Numbered from the stretch's first letter, positions 43,270-49,640 are shown. The stretch is DNA of 64,000 nucleotides from Lysobacter antibioticus (GCF_001442535.1 NZ_CP013141.1:4037184-4101183); one strand, 5' to 3'. Made by a program: numbers and translations. The notes: a model not told the origin generated them from the letters alone.

Positions 43270-43800
43270 TCAATTTCGCGGGGCGCATTCCGCACCCGAG
43301 ATCGCCGTTTCCAAGTGACGCAGGGCTAACCTGAGCTTTGGCTGGTACTCGGCATCGATGACATCCCAGACCTGCATCAATCGGACCTCGCGCACGACGC
43401 GCCCGAGTTGATGCACCGGCAGCGCCACATACTCCGGCTCCAGTCCTTCGAAGTACCGCTCGATGGTCGAGAGCAACCAGCGCAGGGTCATCTCGTCTTC
43501 GCCGATTTCGCTGGGCACAGGGCGCTTCGCCAGCCTGCCCTTCGCCTCATCACTATCCAACTCCAGCGGGGCCAACTCCTGCCGACAACCCTCCACCAAC
43601 CGCTCAAGGACATCGCCGCCGAGGCGGTTGGTCCGGAACGTGATGGTGCGTTCGGCGAGGGCGCTTGCGAGGCCGTAGCAGGCGAAGAGCGTCAGGCGGT
43701 TCTCGGCTTCCTCATGTGGCGTGATGGACAGCAGTATCCGTTCCAAACAATCGCTCAGGCTACGCAGCTGTGCTTCGGCGAAGGCTGCATTCTCGTTCAT
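43270..43800 (-). CDS. Family B small protein, copy 1
   Basis: 176 residues from ATG 43800. LRSLSDCLERILLSI, LFACYGLASALAERTITFRT, GGDVLERLVEGCRQELAPLE, then LAKRPVPSEIGEDEMTLRWL, STIERYFEGLEP and the C-terminal MQVWDVIDAEYQPKLRLALR. The protein at 44430 has the same elements in the same order (YALASAL, LLRACRDELEPLEKP, EDEVVLRWLHSAIGRYLD, IWDIPDAEYEKGL), so they are clear paralogues; the one at 45534 shares mainly the end. All-helical, soluble, no known motif. First gene of unit 1 in the transcription direction. Function unknown. Confidence 0.75.
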   Translation of the reverse strand: MNENAAFAEAQLRSLSDCLERILLSITPHEEAENRLTLFACYGLASALAERTITFRTNRLGGDVLERLVEGCRQELAPLELDSDEAKGRLAKRPVPSEIGEDEMTLRWLLSTIERYFEGLEPEYVALPVHQLGRVVREVRLMQVWDVIDAEYQPKLRLALRHLETAISGAECAPRN

Positions 43801-43816
43801 GGCTTTGTCCTTATCG

Positions 43817-43868
43817 AGCCGCGTCGGTGCGGCGTCGTGATGAACGCTTCCGTTCGGGAGGAAGCCAA
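43817..43868 (-). promoter_or_regulatory. Shared promoter-like element, copy 2
   Basis: TTGGCT (43868-43863), 17 bp, GTTCAT (43845-43840), hairpin GCCGC-ACCGAC-GCGGC just downstream. Here GTTCAT is followed by CACG, so no ATG is formed. Gene start 39 nt beyond. Confidence 0.75.
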
Positions 43869-43940
43869 GCGCTTTCTGCACTGAAATCAATGGCGAGACA
43901 GCGGACGGACAGGAAGCTGCTGAACTACGTTTTGGAAGAA

Positions 43941-43977
43941 CGAAGGCCCCAGCACCCGGTGGGCGCTGGGGCCTTCG
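43941..43977 (-). terminator. CCCCAGCG-core terminator, cassette unit 2
   Basis: 17-position stem CGAAGGCCCCAGC(A)CCC / GGG(C)GCTGGGGCCTTCG with one mismatch and a 3-nt loop; minus strand continues TTCTTCC. Ends unit 2. Confidence 0.85.
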
Positions 43978-43988
43978 TTCTCCCGCAC

Positions 43989-44246
43989 TTACGGTGCAGC
44001 CGCTTCTCTATTGAACTTCTCGACCAGTTTCGCCATGTCCGGCTCGTCGGCAATTTCTTCACCCCCGGCCTCGCACAACAAATACACGATGCCCAAGCAA
44101 GTCCTCGCCAGTTCTTTCGCGGCGGCCAGTTCCTCGCGGGACAGTGGGATCAGCGGCTCATCATGGATCAACGACTCCAGCGCCGATTGGCACTCGTTCA
44201 GATCCACGAGCGTGTTGCGAAACCGGCAGTACGACAGGTTCGGCAT
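43989..44246 (-). CDS. Family A small protein, copy 2
   Basis: 85 residues from ATG 44246. MPNLSYCRFRNTLVDLNECQ, then LSREELAAAKELARTCLGIV, YLLCEAGGEEI and DMAKLVEKFNREAAAP. With the 45151 copy it shares the CRFxNT opening, the Cys at the end of the first helix, L-S-x-x-E-L-x-A-A, and the CL(G/S)IV core. A short two- or three-helix protein. Its own promoter copy lies 39 nt upstream, and a terminator follows 12 bp downstream. Function unknown. Confidence 0.8.
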   Translation of the reverse strand: MPNLSYCRFRNTLVDLNECQSALESLIHDEPLIPLSREELAAAKELARTCLGIVYLLCEAGGEEIADEPDMAKLVEKFNREAAAP

Positions 44247-44262
44247 TTCGTTTCCTTGGCAT

Positions 44263-44314
44263 CGCCGCGTCGGTGCGGCGTCGTCATGAACGCTTCCGTT
44301 CGGGACAAAGCCAA
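44263..44314 (-). promoter_or_regulatory. Shared promoter-like element, copy 3
   Basis: TTGGCT (44314-44309), 17 bp, GTTCAT (44291-44286), hairpin GCCGC-ACCGAC-GCGGC. Gene start 39 nt beyond GTTCAT. Confidence 0.75.
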
Positions 44315-44429
44315 GCGACTTGTTTGCTGACCGCAGGGACGAGACAGCCGACGGACAGGAAGCCACAGGCAAGCGTTTCAGAAGCGGGCCGGTCTAGCCC
44401 GCCATCGCAGGCATGTATGGATGGTCGAG

Positions 44430-44975
44430 CTACCCCCAATGTGGCGGTGAACCGAACGCCGCCCGCACCGCGCGTTTCAATCCCCTAATACTTGCTCGCA
44501 AGCCCTTCTCGTACTCCGCATCCGGTATGTCCCAAATCGTCAGCAACTCGGTCTGCCTCAGAAGACGTTCGAGTTGACGCACCGGCCGTGGCGTCGATTG
44601 CGGCTCCTGATCGTCCAGGTAGCGGCCAATCGCGCTATGCAACCATCGAAGGACTACTTCGTCTTCGCAAAACTTGCCAGGGACGCGGCGCTTCTCAGAC
44701 CCACCATTGCCCTCGCCGACGGGTTTCTCCAGTGGCTCCAGTTCGTCTCTACAAGCTCTTAGCAACCATTTCAGCGTTTCCGGGTCGAGCCGACTGGCCC
44801 GAAGGGAAGTGCAGTGGGCTGACAACGCGCTTGCGAGCGCATAGCACCCAACCAAGGGCGCGCGGCTAGGCCCTTCAAACATCCGGGCGTTGGATAGCAA
44901 CAGTAGCTCGATGCATCTGTGCATGCCCTGTAAGTGGGAATGCGCAACAATTTCGTCCACACAGACGTCTCTCAT
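44430..44975 (-). CDS. Family B small protein, copy 2
   Basis: 181 residues from ATG 44975 (an in-frame ATG inside the promoter element, 45017, is thought unused). MHRCIELLLLSN, GCYALASALSAHCTSLRASR, LLRACRDELEPLEKP, RRVPGKFCEDEVVLRWLHSA, LTIWDIPDAEYEKGLRASIR. Paralogue of 43270. The end (GLKRAVRAAFGSPPHWG) differs. Begins unit 2. Function unknown. Confidence 0.75.
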   Translation of the reverse strand: MRDVCVDEIVAHSHLQGMHRCIELLLLSNARMFEGPSRAPLVGCYALASALSAHCTSLRASRLDPETLKWLLRACRDELEPLEKPVGEGNGGSEKRRVPGKFCEDEVVLRWLHSAIGRYLDDQEPQSTPRPVRQLERLLRQTELLTIWDIPDAEYEKGLRASIRGLKRAVRAAFGSPPHWG

Positions 44976-44994
44976 TGTATGTATCCATGGATTC

Positions 44995-45044
44995 ACCGCG
45001 TTGTGCGGCGACGACATGAACGCTTCATCCCGCTGGAATATCAA
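44995..45044 (-). promoter_or_regulatory. Shared promoter-like element, copy 4 (variant)
   Basis: TTGATA (45044-45039) replaces TTGGCT, 17 bp, GTTCAT (45021-45016), hairpin CCGC-ACAAC-GCGG. TTGATA is closer to the sigma-70 consensus. The spacer lacks the GCTTC half of the stem seen in other copies. Confidence 0.7.
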
Positions 45045-45107
45045 GGTGTTCTGAGCGTATCGCCGACGCCGTACGGCGTGTGGACGGATAGGATTGGAAG
45101 AGGGAAC

Positions 45108-45134
45108 ACCCCAGCGCCGACTCGGCGCTGGGGT
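45108..45134 (-). terminator. CCCCAGCG-core terminator, cassette unit 3
   Basis: Perfect 12-bp stem ACCCCAGCGCCG / CGGCGCTGGGGT, 3-nt loop; minus strand continues GTTCCCTCTTCC. Ends unit 3. Confidence 0.8.
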
Positions 45135-45150
45135 CTGCTCTCTCGCCGAA

Positions 45151-45399
45151 TCAGGTCGCTGCGTGGTTCAGATCATCGAGCACCATAGCGAGATCCATGT
45201 CGGGCTCAAACTCCAACGATCCGCGTTCAGCCAACAGCCGCACGATGCTCAGGCAACTGGTGACCAAGCGGTGTGCCGCCTCCAACTCCGCTTCACTCAG
45301 CGGGGGTGGATCGCCATCTGTCATGTCTTCCAAGGCCTGCACGCAGTCCGCCAGACCCGAGGCGGTGTTCTGGAATCTGCAATTGGACATACTCGCCAT
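45151..45399 (-). CDS. Family A small protein, copy 3
   Basis: 82 residues from ATG 45399 (AAGAGAGAG upstream). MASMSNCRFQNTASGLADCV, then LSEAELEAAHRLVTSCLSIV, RLLAERGSLEFEPDMDLAMV, LDDLNHAAT. Same landmarks as copy 2. Own promoter copy 41 nt upstream and terminator 17 bp downstream. Function unknown. Confidence 0.8.
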   Translation of the reverse strand: MASMSNCRFQNTASGLADCVQALEDMTDGDPPPLSEAELEAAHRLVTSCLSIVRLLAERGSLEFEPDMDLAMVLDDLNHAAT

Positions 45400-45420
45400 C
45401 GTCTCTCTCTTACGTTTCGC

Positions 45421-45469
45421 CGCATCGTTGCGGCGTCCACATGAACGCTTCCTTTTCAGCAGAAGCCAA
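45421..45469 (-). promoter_or_regulatory. Shared promoter-like element, copy 5
   Basis: TTGGCT (45469-45464), 17 bp, GTTCAT (45446-45441), hairpin CCGC-AACGAT-GCGG. Gene start 41 nt beyond. Confidence 0.75.
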
Positions 45470-45533
45470 TAGCATGACGGCGCCGTTTCGACTTCAGACA
45501 GGTCTCCGACAGGTTCGCACAGGCCATCTGCGT

Positions 45534-46046
45534 CTACTCCGGCAATTGGCCTAGCGCTTGCTCCAGTCCGCTGAGCGCGAAGCTGATTCCGTGCTGGTAT
45601 TCGGCGTCGTCGGGCCGCCATTCGTGCAACCGCTCAGCCACCGCGAGTGCGTGTTCGAGCCACTGGCGCGGCGTCAGCGTCGGTCGGCACAGGAGGAAGC
45701 CATCGATCTGGTGGGCCGTTTGCACAAGGGCGCTGGCGACGGCCTCATTGCGCCGCTTGGGCCGACGTTTGATTGGGTTGAACCCGCTTCGTAACCGCTG
45801 CTCCCAGTCCCGAAGTTCGCTATCAGCCGCCGCCACGCGTGCACAGAGCTCGACGGGTTCCGTACGCCGCGCACGGTCGAGGCGGGTCCAGGGTTCGAGG
45901 AAACCGGCCAGCGCAGTACAAGCCTCTGTTCTGCTAAAGCCATTCCGCCATAGCGACTCCAGATCCGTCGGCGCCTGTTCCACCAACCATCGGATGCGAC
46001 CGGGCAGCGTACCCAGCGTAAAGAATGCTCGCTCTACGTCTTCCAT
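45534..46046 (-). CDS. Family B-like small protein, copy 3 (diverged N-terminus)
   Basis: 170 residues from ATG 46046. MEDVERAFFTLGTLPGRIRW, a GFSRTEACTALAGFLEPW segment, PIKRRPKRRNEAVASALVQT, then LTPRQWLEHALAVAERLHEW and the C-terminal RPDDAEYQHGISFALSGLEQ. Only the last module, W-x-x-x-D-A-E-Y-x-x-x-x-x-x-A-L-x-x-L, clearly matches the other family B proteins; the rest has been replaced or has diverged beyond recognition. It holds the B position in unit 3. Function unknown. Confidence 0.7.
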   Translation of the reverse strand: MEDVERAFFTLGTLPGRIRWLVEQAPTDLESLWRNGFSRTEACTALAGFLEPWTRLDRARRTEPVELCARVAAADSELRDWEQRLRSGFNPIKRRPKRRNEAVASALVQTAHQIDGFLLCRPTLTPRQWLEHALAVAERLHEWRPDDAEYQHGISFALSGLEQALGQLPE

Positions 46047-46059
46047 TTCTTTGTCCTTC

Positions 46060-46114
46060 CGTTCGCCGCCAAGCGCGGCGACGGCATGAACGCTTCCTTT
46101 CAAGGAAAAGCAAA
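46060..46114 (-). promoter_or_regulatory. Shared promoter-like element, copy 6
   Basis: TTTGCT (46114-46109), 17 bp, GTTCAT (46091-46086), short hairpin CCGC-GCTTG-GCGG. Gene start 39 nt beyond. Confidence 0.7.
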
Positions 46115-46198
46115 GTGCACTCCGTCCCAGTTCGCGTGTCGGCAGATGGACGGACAAAGTGGCTCGTTCATATCGCTTGCAGATCGCTAGAAGAGGGC

Positions 46199-46229
46199 AC
46201 ACCCCAGCGCCCATAAGGCGCTGGGGTGT
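46199..46229 (-). terminator. CCCCAGCG-core terminator after the lone family A gene
   Basis: Perfect 13-bp stem ACACCCCAGCGCC / GGCGCTGGGGTGT with a 5-nt loop; minus strand continues GCCCTCTTC. Confidence 0.85.
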
Positions 46230-46245
46230 TCGCTCTCGGTCTGCG

Positions 46246-46503
46246 TCAGACGTCGGCTAGGTTGTTCAGATGCTCGATCGTCATGTCCATGTTTAGCTGA
46301 AGCGAAAGATGCATCCCTTGCGCTTCGAACAAGCCCTCAATCAGACCCCAGGCCCCAGCCGCCAATTGCTTGGCCGCCGCCAATTCCTCGGCACACAGCG
46401 GCGGGGCGAGCTGCGTACCCATTTCCGCTAGCCGTTCTGCGCAAGCTTCGTGCAAGACCAAGGCGGTGCGAAACAGATGCGAGTCGGGGATTTCAATGTT
46501 CAT
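46246..46503 (-). CDS. Family A small protein, copy 4
   Basis: 85 residues from ATG 46503. Opening MNIEIPDSHLFRTALVLHEA replaces CRFRNT, but CAEELAAAKQLAAGAWGLIE and LFEAQGMHLSLQLNMDMTIE, HLNNLADV keep the family core and tail. It has no B partner; it is followed directly by a family terminator and then by unit 3. Its promoter copy is one half of a divergent pair with the plus-strand block. Function unknown. Confidence 0.78.
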   Translation of the reverse strand: MNIEIPDSHLFRTALVLHEACAERLAEMGTQLAPPLCAEELAAAKQLAAGAWGLIEGLFEAQGMHLSLQLNMDMTIEHLNNLADV

Positions 46504-46518
46504 GGTGTCGTTCCTGGT

Positions 46519-46571
46519 TGGCCGCGACGTCGCGGCAACGACATGAACGCTTCCTTCGGTCGGGAAGCCAA
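46519..46571 (-). promoter_or_regulatory. Shared promoter-like element, copy 7 (divergent pair with copy 8)
   Basis: TTGGCT (46571-46566), 17 bp, GTTCAT (46548-46543), hairpin GCCGC-GACGTC-GCGGC. Gene start 39 nt beyond. Faces away from copy 8 across about 120 bp. Confidence 0.75.
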
Positions 46572-46617
46572 GTGGATGTTGAGAGAAGAATGACCATTCC
46601 CCCGTTCTGTTTAGCTA

Positions 46618-46658
46618 CCAGACAATCAAACGGCCTCAGCTGTACCGCGGTTGTCTGG
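46618..46658. repeat. Inverted repeat between divergent promoters
   Basis: CCAGACAA (46618-46625) and TTGTCTGG (46651-46658) are perfect inverted repeats 25 bp apart, in the middle of the divergent promoter region. A possible regulator-binding site. The core TTGTCTG recurs at about 47792 in ATCAGA-TTG-TCTGAT. Confidence 0.45.
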
Positions 46659-46693
46659 CGACGGTGGATACCTGGACATGGCGACGGGTTCGC

Positions 46694-46722
46694 TTGGCTT
46701 CCGGCGAAACGGAAGCGTTCAT
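46694..46722 (+). promoter_or_regulatory. Shared promoter-like element, copy 8
   Basis: TTGGCT, 17 bp, GTTCAT on the plus strand; the spacer forms GCTTCC...GGAAGC. Gene start 35 nt beyond. Confidence 0.75.
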
Positions 46723-46757
46723 GCGTGCACCCAACACGCACGGCCACGGAGGCTGTC

Positions 46758-47147
46758 ATGAACAAGAAGACGCTCGCTACCATCGCGCAGCAGCACTTGG
46801 ATGTAGCGATACTAGAGACACGCGGCAGCGACAGCCTGGACTTCCATAGCGTTTCGGTGTGGGGCATCGACGCCGCGCTGACCGCCGCCTACTTAGCAGG
46901 CTACGCGGCGGCGGTACGCGCGGCCAACGGCAGCCACGTCGACGCGCTTACCACGGAGCGACATACGATGCTGGGCGGCGTCTGGCTCGGAGAAGGCGAA
47001 GCCAGCGAGTGGTCGCTCGACCAGCGCGCCGAAACCGTGGTCACCTTGCCTATCCCGGAGGTCGAGCTGCTGGCATACCACTGGACTGAGCGAAAGGCCT
47101 GCGATTTGCTCATTCCGACCGCCATCCGGCAACGCCGTATCGCTTGA
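46758..47147 (+). CDS. DUF6900-like small phage protein
   Basis: 129 residues from ATG 46758. MNKKTLATIAQQHLDVAILE, SDSLDFHSVSVWGIDAALTA, AYLAGYAAAVRA: this opening matches small phage proteins that I believe are classed as DUF6900. The second half (WLGEGEASEWSLDQRAETVV, then LPIPEVELLAYHW) is less familiar. Its 3' half is duplicated as a decayed copy at 47834. First gene of the plus-strand block. Role unknown. Confidence 0.7.
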   Translation: MNKKTLATIAQQHLDVAILETRGSDSLDFHSVSVWGIDAALTAAYLAGYAAAVRAANGSHVDALTTERHTMLGGVWLGEGEASEWSLDQRAETVVTLPIPEVELLAYHWTERKACDLLIPTAIRQRRIA

Positions 47148-47173
47148 CCTCATTCCCCGAAGCGCAACACATA

Positions 47174-47190
47174 CGCCCCCAAGCGGGGCG
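47174..47190 (+). terminator. Plus-strand terminator after the DUF6900-like gene
   Basis: CGCCCC-CAAGC-GGGGCG followed by TTTTCGTT. Confidence 0.8.
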
Positions 47191-47236
47191 TTTTCGTTCC
47201 TGTCCGGCGCAGCTGTCCGACACCTGTCTACGGCTG

Positions 47237-47250
47237 AGAACGATCGTTCT
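47237..47250. promoter_or_regulatory. Operator-like palindrome upstream of promoter copy 9
   Basis: AGAACGATCGTTCT is a perfect 14-bp palindrome 17 bp before the TTGGCT of copy 9. A one-mismatch version lies at 48076-48089 before copy 10, and a related 16-bp palindrome at 49639-49654 before copy 12. Confidence 0.5.
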
Positions 47251-47266
47251 TTATCGCTGCTTTCGC

Positions 47267-47295
47267 TTGGCTTCGTCGGCGAAGGAAGCGTTCAT
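47267..47295 (+). promoter_or_regulatory. Shared promoter-like element, copy 9
   Basis: TTGGCT, 17 bp, GTTCAT; spacer hairpin CTTCG-TCGG-CGAAG. The downstream leader holds GGCCACGGAGGCC. Gene start 33 nt beyond. Confidence 0.8.
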
Positions 47296-47328
47296 GTCGC
47301 CACACCAACGACGGCCACGGAGGCCACC

Positions 47329-47727
47329 ATGAACGCAAACAACACCTTCCGGTTTCGCCACGCCCTGGCCGCCCTTACGGGATGCCGCACCGAGCTCGAA
47401 GCGCTCGTCAGCAGGGCGGGAATCGCGCTTACCGCCGACGAGCTCGATGCTGCGGGCGAGATTGCGGCCCATAGCATTGCAATCATCGAGATGCTCGCGG
47501 AGGCAGGCGCGCACGCGGTGCATCTGGCAGAGCTGGCACGCGATGTGCCTGAGATCCTCGACCTACTAAATGCTAGCGCGCCGATGCTAAAGCCCAACCT
47601 TGACGAGATGCTCGAAAGCATCGACGACCACCTACAAACCACCCCAGGAAACGCTGAGTACCGAATCGGCTTGAACCGCGCGCGTCGGGAACTCCACCTA
47701 TCGAAAGAGGCCCTCAGCAGCCGGTGA
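47329..47727 (+). CDS. Family A protein fused to a family B-type C-terminal module
   Basis: 132 residues from ATG 47329. The N-terminal 85 residues are family A: FRFRHALAALTGCRTELEAL, LTADELDAAGEIAAHSIAII and EMLAEAGAHAVHLAEL. The last 40 residues, NAEYRIGLNRARRELHLSKE, match the DAEYxxGL module that ends the family B proteins. It therefore joins the two families in one chain, which suggests that A and B proteins act together. It is inserted between the two copies of a 330-bp direct repeat. Good ribosome-binding site (CGGAGG). Function unknown. Confidence 0.75.
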   Translation: MNANNTFRFRHALAALTGCRTELEALVSRAGIALTADELDAAGEIAAHSIAIIEMLAEAGAHAVHLAELARDVPEILDLLNASAPMLKPNLDEMLESIDDHLQTTPGNAEYRIGLNRARRELHLSKEALSSR

Positions 47728-47748
47728 TTCAGCCGAGCCGGAAGGCAG

Positions 47749-47770
47749 AAGGCGCCCATCGCGGCGCCTT
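47749..47770 (+). terminator. Terminator after the A-B fusion gene
   Basis: Perfect 8-bp stem AAGGCGCC / GGCGCCTT, 6-nt loop, followed by TTGTG. Confidence 0.75.
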
Positions 47771-47833
47771 TTGTGCTCGCGTCCCAATCAGATTGTCTGA
47801 TGGGTGAACACAATGGACTGCGCCCGATCCTTA

Positions 47834-47985
47834 GCGAAGCCCGCGAGTGGTCGCTCGACCAGCGCGCCGAGGCCCTGGTCACCTTGCCTATCCCGGATAT
47901 CGAGCTGCTGGCATACCACTGGACTGAGTGAAAGGCCTGCGATTTGCTCATTCCGACCGCCATCCGGCAACGCCGTATCGCCTGA
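47834..47985 (+). pseudogene. Decayed 3' fragment of the DUF6900-like gene
   Basis: The frame corresponds to EWSLDQRAEALVTLPIPDIE and LLAYHWTE, then an in-frame TGA where copy 1 has CGA, then KACDLLIPTAIRQRRIA. It has no start of its own and is a relic of the 330-bp duplication. Confidence 0.8.
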
Positions 47986-48010
47986 CCTCATTCCCCGAAG
48001 CGCAGCACAT

Positions 48011-48030
48011 ACGCCCCCAAGCGGGGGCGT
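48011..48030 (+). terminator. Terminator in repeat copy 2
   Basis: ACGCCCCC-AAGC-GGGGGCGT followed by CTTCATTCC; the stem is longer than in copy 1. Confidence 0.65.
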
Positions 48031-48105
48031 CTTCATTCCTGTCCGGCGCAGCTGTCCGACACCTGTCTAAGGCTGAGGACGATCGTTCTTTATCGCTGCA
48101 TTCGC

Positions 48106-48134
48106 TTGGCTTCGTCGGCGAAGGAAGCGTTCAT
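48106..48134 (+). promoter_or_regulatory. Shared promoter-like element, copy 10
   Basis: Identical to copy 9 over TTGGCT, spacer and GTTCAT. Gene start 34 nt beyond. Confidence 0.8.
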
Positions 48135-48168
48135 GTCGCCACACCAACGACGGCCACGGAGGCCAGAC

Positions 48169-48399
48169 ATGCAAGACGGAACGCAAACCCTGAAGGACTT
48201 CTTAAGCGGAATGAAGACGGGCACCCCCTCGGCGCTGGCCCAACTCACGGTGCTGAAGGACTGGACAGAGGTAGCTCAGCGCGAGATCGAACGCCGCGCC
48301 ACCTTCTTCCTCCAAAAGCTTCCCGACGACGTCATCTGCGCCATTGCCGAAGGCGAAATCGACGTCCGCAACGCCATCGGCGAAGTGCTCAGCGACTGA
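48169..48399 (+). CDS. Small hypothetical phage protein
   Basis: 76 residues from ATG 48169 (CGGAGG upstream). LKDFLSGMKTGTPSALAQLT, EVAQREIERRATFFLQKLPD, ICAIAEGEIDVRNAIGEVLS. Helical, soluble, unrecognised. Controlled by promoter copy 10 and followed by a GC-rich hairpin and the DUF3489-like gene. Confidence 0.65.
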   Translation: MQDGTQTLKDFLSGMKTGTPSALAQLTVLKDWTEVAQREIERRATFFLQKLPDDVICAIAEGEIDVRNAIGEVLSD

Positions 48400-48406
48400 T
48401 CTAACC

Positions 48407-48432
48407 GCGCGCCCTGCAATGACGGGGCGCGC
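48407..48432 (+). terminator. Hairpin between small gene and DUF3489-like gene
   Basis: GCGCGCCC / GGGCGCGC with a 10-nt loop and no T-tract; likely structural or weak termination. Confidence 0.5.
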
Positions 48433-48468
48433 CTATCCAGACACACCTCACTCACTAAGGAAACCATC

Positions 48469-49161
48469 ATGACCAAGATCGAATTGACCCCGAGCCAGCG
48501 TGCCATCCTTGAACTTGCCGTCGAGACCGACGGGCGCGTCGAAAGCTTCCCCAAGAACCTTGGTGGCGGTGCGCGCTCGGCGGTGATGCGCGGCCTGCTG
48601 CTCAACGGCCTCATCGCTGCCGAAGGCGCGGGCCACGCGCTGACCGATTTCGGCTACGAGGCGGTCGGCAAGCAGCCGCCGGCAGGGGCGGAAGCCGACA
48701 GCGATGCTGACGACGCCGAGACTGAGACCGAAGCCGAGACTGTCGCCGAACGCGTCGTCGCCGACGAGCCGGTCGGTGCACCCGGCGATAGCCTGCCCGA
48801 GACCGGCGACTGCACCAGCGACGGCGACACGAGCCTTGCGCCCGCTCCGAGCCCGGTCGCGGCTAAGGCGGCTAAAGCGGCTAAAGCGCCGAAACCGCCG
48901 AAGGAGCCGAAGGCCAACCGCGTCGAGCAAGTCGTCGCCATGTTGCTGCGGCCCGAAGGAGCCACCATCCCCCAAGTGATGGAGGTGACTGGCTGGTTGC
49001 CGCACTCCACGCGCGGATTCTTTGCCGGTGCGCTCAAGAAGAAGGGGTACACGCTCGTCAGCGACAAGAGCGGCAAGGCCGACCGCGTGTATCGGATCGC
49101 GACGGAAGCCGGCACCGAAGCCGACGACGACCGGGCCGGCCGCAGCGACGAGGCCAAATGA
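48469..49161 (+). CDS. DUF3489-type DNA-binding-like protein
   Basis: 230 residues from ATG 48469 (AAGGAAACC upstream). N-terminal winged-helix-like part (LTPSQRAILELAVETDGRVE, VMRGLLLNGLIAAEGAGHAL), an acidic then A/K-rich linker (AAKAAKAAKAPKPPKEPK), and a C-terminal DUF3489 domain: VVAMLLRPEGATIPQVMEVT, GWLPHSTRGFFAGALKKKGY. DUF3489 proteins are common in alpha-, beta- and gammaproteobacterial phages and plasmids; the domain looks like a winged helix, so nucleic-acid binding is likely. Possible regulator of the island. No promoter copy of its own. Confidence 0.8.
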   Translation: MTKIELTPSQRAILELAVETDGRVESFPKNLGGGARSAVMRGLLLNGLIAAEGAGHALTDFGYEAVGKQPPAGAEADSDADDAETETEAETVAERVVADEPVGAPGDSLPETGDCTSDGDTSLAPAPSPVAAKAAKAAKAPKPPKEPKANRVEQVVAMLLRPEGATIPQVMEVTGWLPHSTRGFFAGALKKKGYTLVSDKSGKADRVYRIATEAGTEADDDRAGRSDEAK

Positions 49162-49168
49162 CCTGATT

Positions 49169-49195
49169 GACGGCCGGGGATTGGCCCCGGCCGTC
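49169..49195 (+). terminator. Hairpin after the DUF3489-like gene
   Basis: Perfect 11-bp stem GACGGCCGGGG / CCCCGGCCGTC with a 5-nt loop; no T-tract. Confidence 0.6.
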
Positions 49196-49223
49196 GCCAC
49201 TTTCGGAAACCGACGCCGACCCG

Positions 49224-49252
49224 CTGGAGTTCCCTGGTAGCGAAGCGTTCAT
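49224..49252 (+). promoter_or_regulatory. Shared promoter-like element, copy 11 (weak upstream half)
   Basis: CTGGAG in place of TTGGCT, 17 bp ending CGAAGC, then GTTCAT. The leader has hairpin CTCCG-CAATA-CGGAG. Gene start 25 nt beyond. Confidence 0.6.
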
Positions 49253-49277
49253 GGGCTCCGCAATACGGAGACAAACG

Positions 49278-49640
49278 ATGCACCCACACGAAATCAAAGG
49301 CCCGGACCCTGTGTTCGCTTCACTGCCCGAACGAATTCTCGTTGTGGTCGAGGACGCCCTATCCAATGATGAGTCGTCCACCGACGCTGAGATGGCGCAG
49401 TACCTACTGGATATCGGCCTGACCGACGAACAGGCCCGGCATGCGGTGAGCTACCGCGACGTGTACCGCCTCAACATGTGGATGGATTGCTACACACCTA
49501 TTCGCAGCGCTGTCCGAGTTCGTTACAAACGGGGCCAGCGGCGAGTACGAAGTAACTTGAATCCTGCACCGCCGCCGACCGCGCGGCGGTTCTCTTCTCT
49601 CCGATTCAGCTGGCCGGGATGTGTGCCGCGTTTGTGTTGA
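49278..49640 (+). CDS. Small hypothetical phage protein
   Basis: 120 residues from ATG 49278. MHPHEIKGPDPVFASLPERI, LVVVEDALSNDESSTDAEMA, LDIGLTDEQARHAVSYRDVY, CYTPIRSAV. The first 75 residues look like a conserved helical domain; the last 35 are basic and Pro/Arg-rich and overlap a hairpin (49568-49590), so the original end may have been altered by a frameshift. Unrecognised; role unknown. Confidence 0.6.
   Translation: MHPHEIKGPDPVFASLPERILVVVEDALSNDESSTDAEMAQYLLDIGLTDEQARHAVSYRDVYRLNMWMDCYTPIRSAVRVRYKRGQRRVRSNLNPAPPPTARRFSSLRFSWPGCVPRLC
49568..49590 (+). terminator. Terminator-like hairpin near the end of the 49278 gene
   Basis: ACCGCCGC / GCGGCGGT with a 7-nt loop followed by TCTCTTCTCT. 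It lies inside the predicted reading frame, which supports the view that the true gene end was earlier. Confidence 0.55.

Larger units (their letters stand above)
46996..47326 (+). repeat. About 330-bp direct repeat, copy 1
   Basis: Covers the 3' end of the 46758 gene, a terminator, an operator-like palindrome and promoter copy 9. Copy 2 lies at 47834-48165, offset by about 838-840 bp, with few mismatches and 1-bp indels. Confidence 0.85.
47834..48165 (+). repeat. About 330-bp direct repeat, copy 2
   Basis: Near-copy of 46996-47326, including gene fragment, terminator, palindrome and promoter copy 10. Confidence 0.85.
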
